Part shown: positions 1 to 8,819 of the stretch, one piece after another
Position numbering within the stretch: position 1 is the stretch's first letter
Layout: every line of letters begins with the position of its first letter
From: DATLYF01 sp035575095
GTDB lineage: Bacteria; Pseudomonadota; Gammaproteobacteria; Competibacterales; Competibacteraceae
Direction: 5' to 3'
NCBI GenBank assembly: GCA_035575095.1
Contig: DATLYF010000121.1
Coordinates: 1-13,952 of the forward strand
Length of the DNA: 13,952 nt
Position numbers and translations under genes: made by a program
Notes under the pieces: model-generated
Databases searched by the model: none
What the model was told of the DNA's origin: nothing
Seen by the model: the letters and a program-made list of their open reading frames with translations, nothing else

Positions 1-736
1 CGAAGCTCTGCTCCTTCCAGATGCGGTAGTGCGCCCCGTCGTAATGGCAGCCGGCGCTGGCCGTCTCCAGCACGGTCACCCCACCGAGCGCCGCCCACTC
101 CGGCTCGAGTTGCTGCCACAGCCAGGCCGCCAGTCGCTCACTGGTCGGATTGTCCAGGCCGGGCAGATCGTTGAGGCAGGCCTGATGCAGTTCGCTGTGC
201 AGCGGCGCCCAGCGCGCATCGAGGGCATCGTAGGGACAGCCGGGAGTGTCCGAGTCCAGTGCCGCGTGCAGGATGACCTCGAAGCCGTGGCCGTGCAACC
301 GTCCGCACGGGTGGCCGGGCGGCACGTAGGGCAAGCGGTGCGCGGCCTCGAAGCGGTAGCGGCGCCAGACCCGCACCTGCCCGCTGGCGTCCAGCTCCAC
401 TCCCTGCCAAGGGGTGCTGTCGAGGCCGAGGCTGTCCAACCCCGCCAGGTCCAGCCGCGGCCACAGCCAGCGGGCCACCCCGGCATCGTCCGGCTCGGCC
501 AGAAGCTCGTTCAGACAGCGGTAGTCGAGCGGTGCGAGCGTGGCGCGCAGCCGCGCCACCAGCGCCTCGGGCTCGCCCCCCGGGCAGCCGCCCCAGCCTT
601 CGGGCAGGTGGGCGCGCAGTCGGGCACGGAAGCCGTGGCCGTGCAGGCGGGCGCTAGGATGTCCGGGCCCGCAGCCCTCCAGTCGCCGCGCTGCCTGGAA
701 GTAGGCGCTGGCCAGGGTGTAGCGGCGCGCGCTCAT
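1..736 (-). CDS. queD: Tandem-domain 6-carboxytetrahydropterin synthase-like protein (QueD family), 3' end off the window
   Basis: QueD makes 6-carboxy-5,6,7,8-tetrahydropterin from 7,8-dihydroneopterin triphosphate, the step before QueE and QueC in preQ0 synthesis. ATG is at 736-734 and the frame stays open to base 1 (245 codons seen), against about 120 residues for single-domain QueD. Two copies of the fold are visible. Domain 2 (from about residue 126) closely follows E. coli QueD: FEAAHRLP with zinc ligand H133, C144-x3-H148-G-H150, LNDLPGLDNPTSE and LETASAGC with E224. Domain 1 (about 1-115) keeps H32-G-H34 but has R17 where the first zinc histidine should be and S28 where the catalytic cysteine should be. 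In domain 2 the E. coli D70-H71 pair aligns with H184-Q185. The start codon overlaps the queC stop (ATGA), implying co-transcription and coupled translation. Family assignment is firm; unaltered QueD activity is not certain. Confidence 0.85.
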   Translation of the reverse strand, partial: MSARRYTLASAYFQAARRLEGCGPGHPSARLHGHGFRARLRAHLPEGWGGCPGGEPEALVARLRATLAPLDYRCLNELLAEPDDAGVARWLWPRLDLAGLDSLGLDSTPWQGVELDASGQVRVWRRYRFEAAHRLPYVPPGHPCGRLHGHGFEVILHAALDSDTPGCPYDALDARWAPLHSELHQACLNDLPGLDNPTSERLAAWLWQQLEPEWAALGGVTVLETASAGCHYDGAHYRIWKEQSF

Positions 737-1416
737 GGCCGCACCGCCCGGAAGCGCTCCACCAGCGGGTCGGGGATGCCGGCCTCGGCGAAGCCCTTGG
801 CACGCAGGCGGCAGGCCGGGCACTCGCCGCAGGGCGGCTGCTGCCCGTTGTAGCAGGTATGGGTGTAGGCCAGAGCCTCCAGCGCCCCCAGGTCGCGGGC
901 CAGTTCCACCGTCTCCTTCTTGGAGCGGAACATCAGCGGCGCGTGCAGCGTGATCCGGTAGTCCATCCCCAGGCGCAGGGCCAGTTCCAGCGCCTTGAGG
1001 GTGTTTTCGCGGCAGTCCGGATAGCCGCTGTAGTCGGTCTGCGCCATGCCGGCTACCAGATGCTGCGCCCCCACCTGGTAGGCGTAGGCCGCGGCGAAGA
1101 TGAGAAAGATCAGGTTACGCCCCGGTACGAAGGTGTTGGGCAGGCCGCTGACCGGATCCAGTTCGGCGCGCACCGCCACGCCGGCATCGGTGAGCGCGTT
1201 GCCGCCCAGGGCGGTGAAGGTATCGATGGGCAGTACGGTCTGCGCCACCCCGGCCCGCGCGGCCACCGTGCGCGCGCACTCCAGCTCGATGCGGTGGCGC
1301 TGACCATAGTCGAAGGTCACCGCCGCCACCCGCTCCCGGCCGAACTCGCGCAACGCCCAGTACAGGCAGGTGGTGGAATCCTGGCCACCGGAGAGCACTA
1401 CGACTGCATCATACAT
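733..1416 (-). CDS. queC: 7-cyano-7-deazaguanine (preQ0) synthase QueC
   Basis: QueC is an ATP-dependent cytosolic enzyme converting 7-carboxy-7-deazaguanine and ammonia to preQ0 for queuosine in tRNA. The 227-residue product has family length. It carries the ATP-pyrophosphatase PP-loop SGGQDS at residues 9-14 and a C-terminal zinc site with C188, C196, C199 and C202 (pattern CYNG...CGECPAC). Internal motifs VPGRN (98-101) and AQTDYSGYPDCR (125-136) are also typical. The start is ATG at 1416-1414, directly before the conserved MYDAVVVLSGG; only a weak purine-rich stretch precedes it. The TGA stop overlaps the ATG of the queD-like gene, so the two form one operon running leftward. It is divergent from acnA, with about 180 bp between the starts. 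Confidence 0.96.
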   Translation of the reverse strand: MYDAVVVLSGGQDSTTCLYWALREFGRERVAAVTFDYGQRHRIELECARTVAARAGVAQTVLPIDTFTALGGNALTDAGVAVRAELDPVSGLPNTFVPGRNLIFLIFAAAYAYQVGAQHLVAGMAQTDYSGYPDCRENTLKALELALRLGMDYRITLHAPLMFRSKKETVELARDLGALEALAYTHTCYNGQQPPCGECPACRLRAKGFAEAGIPDPLVERFRAVRP

Positions 1417-1597
1417 GGATCGACATCGCCAATTCGGAAAAACAATATATGATAACAGAATCAGCGCCTTATGCCGTTACCCGAAACCGGATCGGCAGCA
1501 GGTCGCTGCACCCCGGGGAACGGGAACTTTTCCCGCCGCCATCCCCGCCTAATTGGCTGCCACTACCAGGATCACCGCTTCGAGGAGGGACAAGGTC
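1417..1597. promoter_or_regulatory. Divergent intergenic region queC / acnA
   Basis: This 181-bp gap must hold promoters for both queC (leftward) and acnA (rightward). Its queC-proximal part (about 1431-1460) is locally A/T-rich in an otherwise GC-rich setting. On the minus strand it reads TTATCATATATTG, which offers -10-like hexamers for queC, but I found no convincing -35 partner. A short inverted repeat CGGGAA-3 nt-TTCCCG lies at 1521-1535. Just before acnA is a strong Shine-Dalgarno GAGGAGGG (1582-1589), 8 nt from the ATG at 1598. I saw nothing resembling a preQ1 riboswitch upstream of queC, but could not fold the sequence. Confidence 0.4.
1582..1589 (+). promoter_or_regulatory. Ribosome binding site that decides the acnA start
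   Basis: GAGGAGGG is a near-perfect anti-16S match, 8 nt before ATG 1598. It lies downstream of the in-frame TTG at 1553 and so argues against that longer start. Confidence 0.8.
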
Positions 1598-4336
<2,739 letters not shown>

Positions 4337-4349
4337 TGCGGTCGCCTCC

Positions 4350-4374
4350 CGGCGCGCCCGCGGCGGGCGCGCCG
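4350..4374. terminator. GC palindrome behind acnA, possible terminator hairpin
   Basis: CGGCGCGCCCGC pairs perfectly with GCGGGCGCGCCG around a single central base, giving a 12-bp stem starting 14 nt after the acnA stop. No T-run follows, so intrinsic termination is uncertain. It could instead protect the 3' end of the transcript or assist factor-dependent termination. Confidence 0.45.
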
Positions 4375-4393
4375 CACCTGGTGCCGCAGCCGA

Positions 4394-4489
4394 TCCGCCG
4401 AGCGGGTACACCGAACCCAGTCGGTGGTGCGCATGCAGATGCGCAGGCTGGAGGCTCTGGTGGGGCAGCCGCTGTCTCGGCGCACACCT
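4394..4489 (+). pseudogene. Fragment of a LysR-type transcriptional regulator (HTH region only)
   Basis: The frame through 4406-4483 translates to a recognisable stretch of the LysR N-terminal winged-helix domain: SAERVHRTQSVV, then RMQMRRLEALVGQPLSRR. LysR proteins typically read AAERL-x-RTQSAVS-x-Q-x-RRLEE-x-G-x-PLF-x-R at this place (recognition helix and wing). There is no start codon at the proper distance and none of the first 30 or so residues. The similarity stops at about 4484, where the frame enters sequence that reads as an ABC-transporter ATPase on the other strand. It is therefore a relic of about 30 codons. I recognise this from the family pattern, not from a search. Confidence 0.6.
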
Positions 4490-4739
4490 CGACGATATCC
4501 CCCGCGCGGCTGCGGCTATGGCCGTCGGTGCGCACGGTCAGCGGCGTGCCGCCGTCCAAACTCATGTAGAGGATGAAGCCGGCGATGAACTGGTTGCGCC
4601 GATGGCGGTAGAGCTCCCGCGGCGTGCCCACCTGCTCCACCCGGCCGGCATGCATGACCACGATGCGGTCGGCCAGGGTCATGGCCTCCACCTGGCCATG
4701 GGTGACATAGACCATGGTAGCGCCCAGGTCCTGGAGCTT
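4490..4739 (-). pseudogene. Truncated, internally deleted sugar ABC-transporter ATPase (MalK/UgpC family)
   Basis: Reading leftward from 4739, the frame gives KLQDLGATMVYVTHGQ, then VEAMTLADRIVVMHAGRVEQ and VGTPRELYRHRRNQFIAGFI. These are the H-loop and following region of CUT1-type sugar importers (MalK, UgpC, MsiK), with G in place of the usual D of THDQ. Walker A, Q-loop, ABC signature and Walker B are all missing upstream, where the sequence switches abruptly to A/T-rich DNA. After AGFI, where full proteins continue GSPxMNF and a TOBE domain, it jumps to SLDGGTPLTVRTDGH...RAGD, which resembles the very end of the TOBE region. So a large internal part is also lost. It could not encode a working ATPase. 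It abuts the LysR shard in opposite orientation. Confidence 0.7.
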
Positions 4740-4745
4740 GCCAAG

Positions 4746-4884
4746 ATAATACCAAAACAAAACCAATTTTTAACACGAAATCATGCCTCTTCTAATTTTA
4801 TATATTTATTTAAAAAACATTATTTTGAATACTTGTCTTGACGGATATACATCTTTTCGATTTATGGTTTTATATTGGTATTAT
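4746..4884. mobile_element. MITE-like A/T-rich segment with 20-bp inverted ends (or mirrored operators)
   Basis: The left end ATAATACCAAAACAAAACCA (4746-4765) and the reverse complement of 4865-4884 (ATAATACCAATATAAAACCA) match at 18 of 20 positions, the outer 10 perfectly. The enclosed segment is 139 bp. GC counted over 4741-4900 is 40 of 160 bases (25%), against a strongly GC-rich surround. If the element is taken as 4749-4881, a TA dinucleotide flanks both sides, as expected for Tc1/mariner/IS630-type insertion; TA is common in such sequence, so this is weak support. It contains no credible gene. The alternative is that both ends are binding sites of the regulator encoded downstream. The repeat is directly visible; its meaning is inference. 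Confidence 0.45.
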
Positions 4885-4887
4885 AAT
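4838..4887 (+). promoter_or_regulatory. Probable promoter of the nagK operon with overlapping operator-like repeat
   Basis: A perfect TATAAT (4882-4887) lies about 50 bp before the nagK ATG and overlaps the end of the inverted repeat ATTGGTATTAT, a position where a bound repressor would block RNA polymerase. A well-spaced -35 for it is not obvious (TTTATG at 4861-4866 leaves only 15 bp). An alternative is TTGACG (4838-4843) with the weak -10 TTTATG, 17 bp apart. The half-site ATTGGTAT resembles the half-site bound by Bacillus NagR/YvoA and related GntR regulators, but its symmetric partner is not present here. Confidence 0.5.
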
Positions 4888-4938
4888 CTTCTGTCAACCT
4901 CGCTATCCTTCAAGCGGCAAACCGACCATGGACACAGC

Positions 4939-5811
4939 ATGAGCACACCTCTCTACCTCGGCGTGGACGGCGGCGGCACCAATTGCCGAGCCCGTCTCAG
5001 TGACGATCGCGGCCGCATCCTGGGCGAAGGCCGCGGTGGTCCGGCCAATATCCGTCTCGGTGGCGAACGCGCCTATGCCGCCATCCTGGAAGCAGCTCGC
5101 CAGGCTCTGGTCCAGGCCGGCTTGAGTGAGGAGCATCTGGCCGGGCTGCACGTCGGCCTGGGCCTGGCGGGGGTCAATGTGGCGCAGGTGCGCGACGCCT
5201 TCCTTGCTCTGCCCAGCCCCTTCGCCCACGTGCGCCTGGTATGCGACGCTACCATCGCCTGCCTGGGCGCCCACGGCGGCGAGGACGGCGGCATCGTCAT
5301 CATCGGCACCGGCTCCAACGCCCTGGCGCGGGTGGGCGGCAGGACCATTTCCCTGGGCGGCTGGGGCTTCGAACTCTCCGACCAGGGCAGCGGCGCAGTG
5401 ATGGGCCAGCGGGCGCTGCGCCTGGCGCTGCTGGCTCACCAGGGGCTGCGCCCGGCCACCGCCCTGAGCCGGGCGCTGATGGCGCGCTGGCAGGACGATC
5501 CCGAACGACTGTTCCTGTGGGGTGCCGCCGCCCGCCCGGGCGATTATGCGGCGCTGATGCCGCTGATCCTGGAGCATGCCGCCGCCTGCGATATGCTGGC
5601 GCTGGAACTGCTCAGCGAAGGGGCGGCTGAGATCGGCGCCCTGGTGGACGCTCTGCTGCGCCACGGCGCGCCCTGCGTCAGTCTGCTCGGCGGGCTGGCT
5701 GGGGTGATGGCGCAATGGCTGGCACCGCCGCTGCGCGCGCGACTGGTGGAGCCGCGCGGCGATGCCCTGGATGGCGCCCTGCTGCTGGCCCGCGGCGAGG
5801 TGGCGGCATGA
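4939..5811 (+). CDS. nagK: N-acetylglucosamine kinase, BadF/BadG ATPase family
   Basis: The predicted role is ATP-dependent phosphorylation of free GlcNAc to GlcNAc-6-phosphate in the cytosol. The 290-residue product opens with the ASKHA phosphate-1 motif GVDGGGTNCRARL (residues 8-20). It continues with NIRLGG, GLGLAG, CDATIACLGAHGGEDG, the phosphate-2 block IVIIGTGSNALARVGG, GGWGFELSDQGSGAVMGQRAL and a C-terminal LLGGLAG adenosine-type motif. ATG 4939 is chosen because the conserved MSTPLYLGVDGGG starts there; the open frame extends back to 4783 but through A/T-rich sequence unlike protein. The ribosome site is weak (GGA at 4930-4932). The stop overlaps the next gene's start (ATGA). A kinase here implies that GlcNAc arrives unphosphorylated, by a non-PTS route or from cell-wall or chitin turnover. 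A glucosamine kinase is the main alternative. Confidence 0.87.
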   Translation: MSTPLYLGVDGGGTNCRARLSDDRGRILGEGRGGPANIRLGGERAYAAILEAARQALVQAGLSEEHLAGLHVGLGLAGVNVAQVRDAFLALPSPFAHVRLVCDATIACLGAHGGEDGGIVIIGTGSNALARVGGRTISLGGWGFELSDQGSGAVMGQRALRLALLAHQGLRPATALSRALMARWQDDPERLFLWGAAARPGDYAALMPLILEHAAACDMLALELLSEGAAEIGALVDALLRHGAPCVSLLGGLAGVMAQWLAPPLRARLVEPRGDALDGALLLARGEVAA

Positions 5812-6569
5812 ACGCCTCGGCTTCCCTCCTCGCTCGGCTGCTAACCGCGTTCCCCCTCGACCCGTCCAGCCCCACCCCCCTCTATCACCAGGTGCAGCAA
5901 CTGCTGCGGCGCGGCGTTGAACGGGGGTTACTCGCCCCGGAACAGGCCATTCCCGCGGAACGCGACCTGGCCCAGGGGCTGGGAGTATCCCGGGTAACGG
6001 TGCGCAAGGCCCTGGACGGGCTGGTGGAAGACGGACTGTTGAGCCGCCGCCAAGGCGCCGGCACCTTCGTCAGTCCGCGGGTGGAGCAGCCTCTGTCCTA
6101 TCTCACCAGCTTCAGCGAGGACATGAGCGCCCGCGGCATCCAGGCCGGGGCGGTGTGGCTGGAGCGTACCCTGAGCATACCCTCTCCGGAGGAGGCCATG
6201 GCCCTCAACCTCTCCCCTGGGGAGGAAGTGGTGCGGCTGCACCGTCTGCGCACTGCCGACGGCAAGCCCATGGCTCTGGAGCTGGCCACGGTGCCGCGCG
6301 CCTTGCTGCCCAGCCCGGAGTTGGTGGGGCAGTCCCTGTATCAGGCCCTGGCCCGGCTCGGGTACCGCCCGGTGCGCGCCCTGCAGCGGCTGCGCGCCGA
6401 ATCTCTGAGCCCGGAACAGGCTCGGCTGCTGCACGTCAGCGCCGGCGCACCAGCCCTGTACATCGAGCGCCGCTCCTTCCTGGCCGACGGTCGCCCGGTG
6501 GAGTTCACCCGTTCCCATTACCGCGGCGACGCCTATGACTTCGTCGCCGAACTGAAGATCGACCGCTAG
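5808..6569 (+). CDS. nagR: GntR/HutC-family transcriptional regulator (NagR-like)
   Basis: This 253-residue DNA-binding repressor is likely the local regulator of the nag operon. Residues about 22-90 form the GntR winged helix: TPLYHQVQQLLRRGV, IPAERDLAQGLGVSRVTVRKALDGLVEDGLL and RRQGAGTFV. Residues about 95-250 are a UTRA ligand-binding domain of the HutC/FarR group (SYLTSFSEDMSARG, RLHRLRTADGKPMALE, ALYIERRSFLADGRPVEFTRSHYRGDAYDF). GntR/UTRA proteins of the NagR, DasR and NagQ type bind phosphorylated amino sugars such as GlcNAc-6-P or GlcN-6-P. That effector is inferred from the neighbours, not shown by the sequence. Start ATG 5808 overlaps the kinase stop by ATGA, with GAGG 8 nt upstream. 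A candidate target is the inverted-repeat and TATAAT region before nagK. Confidence 0.88.
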   Translation: MNASASLLARLLTAFPLDPSSPTPLYHQVQQLLRRGVERGLLAPEQAIPAERDLAQGLGVSRVTVRKALDGLVEDGLLSRRQGAGTFVSPRVEQPLSYLTSFSEDMSARGIQAGAVWLERTLSIPSPEEAMALNLSPGEEVVRLHRLRTADGKPMALELATVPRALLPSPELVGQSLYQALARLGYRPVRALQRLRAESLSPEQARLLHVSAGAPALYIERRSFLADGRPVEFTRSHYRGDAYDFVAELKIDR

Positions 6570-6579
6570 GGGATACCGC

Positions 6580-7563
6580 ATGACCAGCCTCACCCTCATG
6601 GCACAGGAAATCCAGCAGGCCCCCGCCGTAGTGGCGCGGCAGTTGGTCGCTAATCGGACGCTCGGCGCCGCCCTCGGCGAACGCCTGCGCCGCCTCGACC
6701 CGCCGGTGGCCCGCGGCAGCTCCGATCATGCCGCCACCTTCGCCAAATACCTGATCGAGACAGTGCTGGGCATGCCCACCGCCTCCGCCGGCCTATCGGT
6801 GGCCTTCCTCTACCGCCGTCCGCAGCGCCTGCAGGGGACGCTGGTGCTGGTCATCTCCCAGTCCGGCAAAAGCCCCGACCTGGTGCACTACGCCGAGACC
6901 GCCCGCGCCGCCGGCGCCCTGGTGGTGGCCCTGGTGAACGTCACCGACTCACCCCTGGCCGCTGCCGCCGAGGTGGTGCTGCCGCTGCACGCCGGCCCGG
7001 AGCGCAGCCTGGTCGCCACCAAGAGCTTCGTCGCCAGCCTCGCCGCTCTGCTGCAACTGGTGGCGGCGTGGAGCGCAGACCCGGCCCTGGCCGCCGCCCT
7101 GGAGGCCCTGTCCGAGCCGCTCGAGAATACCCTGCACCTGGACTGGAGCGCTCCCCTGGCGGATCTGGTCAGCGCCCGCGACCTGCTGGTGATCGGCCGC
7201 GGCCTGGGCTTCGCCATCGCCCAGAAGGCGGCGCTCAAGCTCAAGGAGACCAGTGCCCTGCAGGCCGAGGCCTTCAGCGCCGCCGAGGTGATGCACGGCC
7301 CGCTGGCTCTGGTGGAACCCGACTATCCCATCCTGGCCTTCCGCCAGGGTGATGCTACCGAGGGCAGTGTAGCCAGCGCCGTGGCCCTGCTGCGCGACAA
7401 GGGAGCGCAGGTGTGCGCGGCCGAGCCGGGGCCGGCCGCTGCCGGCCACCGGCCGCTCCCCCAGATCCTCGGCTTCTACCGCCTGGCCGAGGCCCTGGCC
7501 CGCGCTCGCGGCCGCGATCCAGACCGCCCGCCTCATCTCCACAAGGTCACGGAGCCGCGCTGA
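6580..7563 (+). CDS. nagB-II: SIS-domain glucosamine-6-phosphate deaminase (NagB-II type)
   Basis: The predicted reaction is glucosamine-6-phosphate to fructose-6-phosphate plus ammonia. The 327-residue protein has two sugar-isomerase (SIS) domains and no glutaminase domain, unlike GlmS. SIS1 (about 40-165) contains ARGSSDHAATFAKYLIE and VISQSGKSPDLV. SIS2 (about 195-320) contains VIGRGLGFAIAQKAALKLKE followed by AEAFSAAEVMHGPLALV, the GlmS-like active-site block. This architecture is the non-orthologous replacement for classical NagB described in Shewanella and relatives. ATG 6580 has AGGGGA (6568-6573) 6 nt upstream, overlapping the regulator's stop. The stop overlaps the nagA start by one base (TGATG). 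Other sugar-phosphate isomerases such as AgaS share the fold; the operon context favours deaminase. Confidence 0.87.
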   Translation: MTSLTLMAQEIQQAPAVVARQLVANRTLGAALGERLRRLDPPVARGSSDHAATFAKYLIETVLGMPTASAGLSVAFLYRRPQRLQGTLVLVISQSGKSPDLVHYAETARAAGALVVALVNVTDSPLAAAAEVVLPLHAGPERSLVATKSFVASLAALLQLVAAWSADPALAAALEALSEPLENTLHLDWSAPLADLVSARDLLVIGRGLGFAIAQKAALKLKETSALQAEAFSAAEVMHGPLALVEPDYPILAFRQGDATEGSVASAVALLRDKGAQVCAAEPGPAAAGHRPLPQILGFYRLAEALARARGRDPDRPPHLHKVTEPR

Positions 7564-8708
7564 TGACCGCCCTCGCCCTCTACAACGGCCTGATCTTCGA
7601 TGGCGAGGCGATCCGCGACGGCCACGCCGTGCTGATCGACAACGACCGCATCCGGGCCCTGCTGCCGGAGGTGGAGCTGCCCGCGGCACTACCGCGCCAA
7701 TCCCTGGAGGGCGGCTTGCTCGTCCCCGGTTTCATCGACCTGCAGGTGAACGGCGGCGGCGGCGTGTTGTTCAACGACCACCCCACGGTGACCGGCATCC
7801 GCGCCATCGCCGCCGCCCATGGCCGCTACGGCACCACGGGACTGCTGCCCACTCTGATCAGCAGTGACGCGCCCACCATGGCGGCGGCGGTGGCGGCGGT
7901 GGCGGAAGCGCGCCGCCAGGGCGTGCCCGGGGTACTGGGCATCCACCTGGAGGGCCCCTACCTCAATCCGACCCGCAAGGGCGTGCACGATCCGCGCTGG
8001 ATGCGTCCGGTGGATGCGCAACTGCCGCAGTGGCTGGATACCCCGGACCTGGGCTCGGTGCTGCTCACCCTGGCTCCGGAGCAGGTGGAAGCGGATCTCA
8101 TCCGCGGCCTCAGCGCACGCGGCGTGCGGGTGTTCGCCGGCCACACGGCGGCCAGTTACGAGCAGGTGCGGACCGCTCTGGAGGCCGGCCTGTCCGGCTT
8201 CACCCATCTGTTCAACGCCATGACCCCGCTCGACAGCCGCGAGCCGGGGGTGGTGGGTGCGGCCCTGGAACACACCGCCAGCTGGTGCGGGCTGATCGTC
8301 GACGGCCACCACGTACACCCCGCCACGCTGCGGGTGGCGCTGGCCGCCAAGACGCCGGGGCGCATGTTCCTGGTCACCGACGCCATGCCCACGGTGGGCT
8401 GGGCCGGCGACAGCTTCCCGCTCGACGGTCGCACCATCCACCGCGCCGACGGCCGCCTCACCACTGCCGACGGCACCCTGGCCGGGTCCGACCTGGATAT
8501 GGCCAGCGCCGTGCGCAACACCGTGAACTTGCTCGGCCTGCCCCTGGAGGAGGCGCTGCGCATGGCCTCCCTCTACCCGGCGCAATGCCTGGGTCTGGAT
8601 CACGCGCGTGGGCGCATCGCGCCCGGTTACCGTGCCGACCTGGTACTGCTGGACGAGGGATTGCGGGTGCAGCGGACCTGGATCGGCGGGGCGGCGGTGC
8701 ATCCGTGA
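7563..8708 (+). CDS. nagA: N-acetylglucosamine-6-phosphate deacetylase
   Basis: NagA hydrolyses GlcNAc-6-phosphate to glucosamine-6-phosphate and acetate, feeding the deaminase encoded just upstream. The 381-residue product is an amidohydrolase TIM barrel of normal length. The first metal-site strand reads PGFIDLQVNGGGG, with Q-x-N in place of the amidohydrolase H-x-H, as in E. coli NagA. Metal and catalytic residues follow: E130 in HLEGPYLN, H194 in AGHTAA, H215 in THLFNAM, the VDGHHVHP substrate loop, and the general acid/base D273 in VTDAM. ATG 7563 shares its first base with the preceding stop (TGATG) and has GGAG 6 nt upstream; the frame is open further upstream but only inside the deaminase gene. 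It is the last gene of the operon, followed by hairpins. Confidence 0.97.
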   Translation: MTALALYNGLIFDGEAIRDGHAVLIDNDRIRALLPEVELPAALPRQSLEGGLLVPGFIDLQVNGGGGVLFNDHPTVTGIRAIAAAHGRYGTTGLLPTLISSDAPTMAAAVAAVAEARRQGVPGVLGIHLEGPYLNPTRKGVHDPRWMRPVDAQLPQWLDTPDLGSVLLTLAPEQVEADLIRGLSARGVRVFAGHTAASYEQVRTALEAGLSGFTHLFNAMTPLDSREPGVVGAALEHTASWCGLIVDGHHVHPATLRVALAAKTPGRMFLVTDAMPTVGWAGDSFPLDGRTIHRADGRLTTADGTLAGSDLDMASAVRNTVNLLGLPLEEALRMASLYPAQCLGLDHARGRIAPGYRADLVLLDEGLRVQRTWIGGAAVHP

Positions 8709-8776
8709 TATGAAGTTGCACGACAGTCCCTGCCTACGTGGACTGAGAATCGAACCTGGTATAAATCGTAAATACG

Positions 8777-8802
8777 CACGGGCCGCCCGAGGGCGGCCCG
8801 TG
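8777..8802. terminator. Strong hairpin between convergent nagA and DUF3011 gene, likely bidirectional terminator
   Basis: CACGGGCCGCCC (8777-8788) and GGGCGGCCCGTG (8791-8802) pair perfectly over 12 bp around GA. It lies 69 bp after the nagA stop and 18 bp from the stop of the minus-strand gene. There is no clean U-run on either side. On the minus strand the following CGTATTTACGATTTAT is A/T-rich, so termination of that transcript is the better supported. A weaker hairpin, CAGTCC-10 nt-GGACTG, lies at 8724-8745. Confidence 0.7.
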
Positions 8803-8819
8803 GACGGCGTAGAGAGGCT

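Noticed and set aside
29..853. A 274-codon plus-strand open frame opposite queD and queC
   Set aside because: Composition is shadow-like (Gln/Arg/Pro-rich) and both opposite-strand genes are recognised by motifs.
1417..1520. preQ1-type riboswitch ahead of queC
   Set aside because: No compact H-type pseudoknot pattern or A-rich preQ1-I tail was recognised between the A/T-rich patch and the start codon; folding could not be run.
4783..4938. In-frame upstream extension of nagK by 52 codons
   Set aside because: The extension is translated A/T-rich DNA (MPLLILYIYLKN...) with no family similarity; the kinase fold begins at 4939.
7689..8702. A 337-codon minus-strand open frame opposite nagA
   Set aside because: It is the antisense shadow of nagA, with the same His/Gln/Gly bias and no motif.
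8743..8763. T-arm-like GGTTCGATTC on the minus strand after nagA, suggesting a tRNA or tRNA-derived attachment site
   Set aside because: The stem cannot close (flanks are not complementary), and no acceptor stem, anticodon arm or CCA lies around it.
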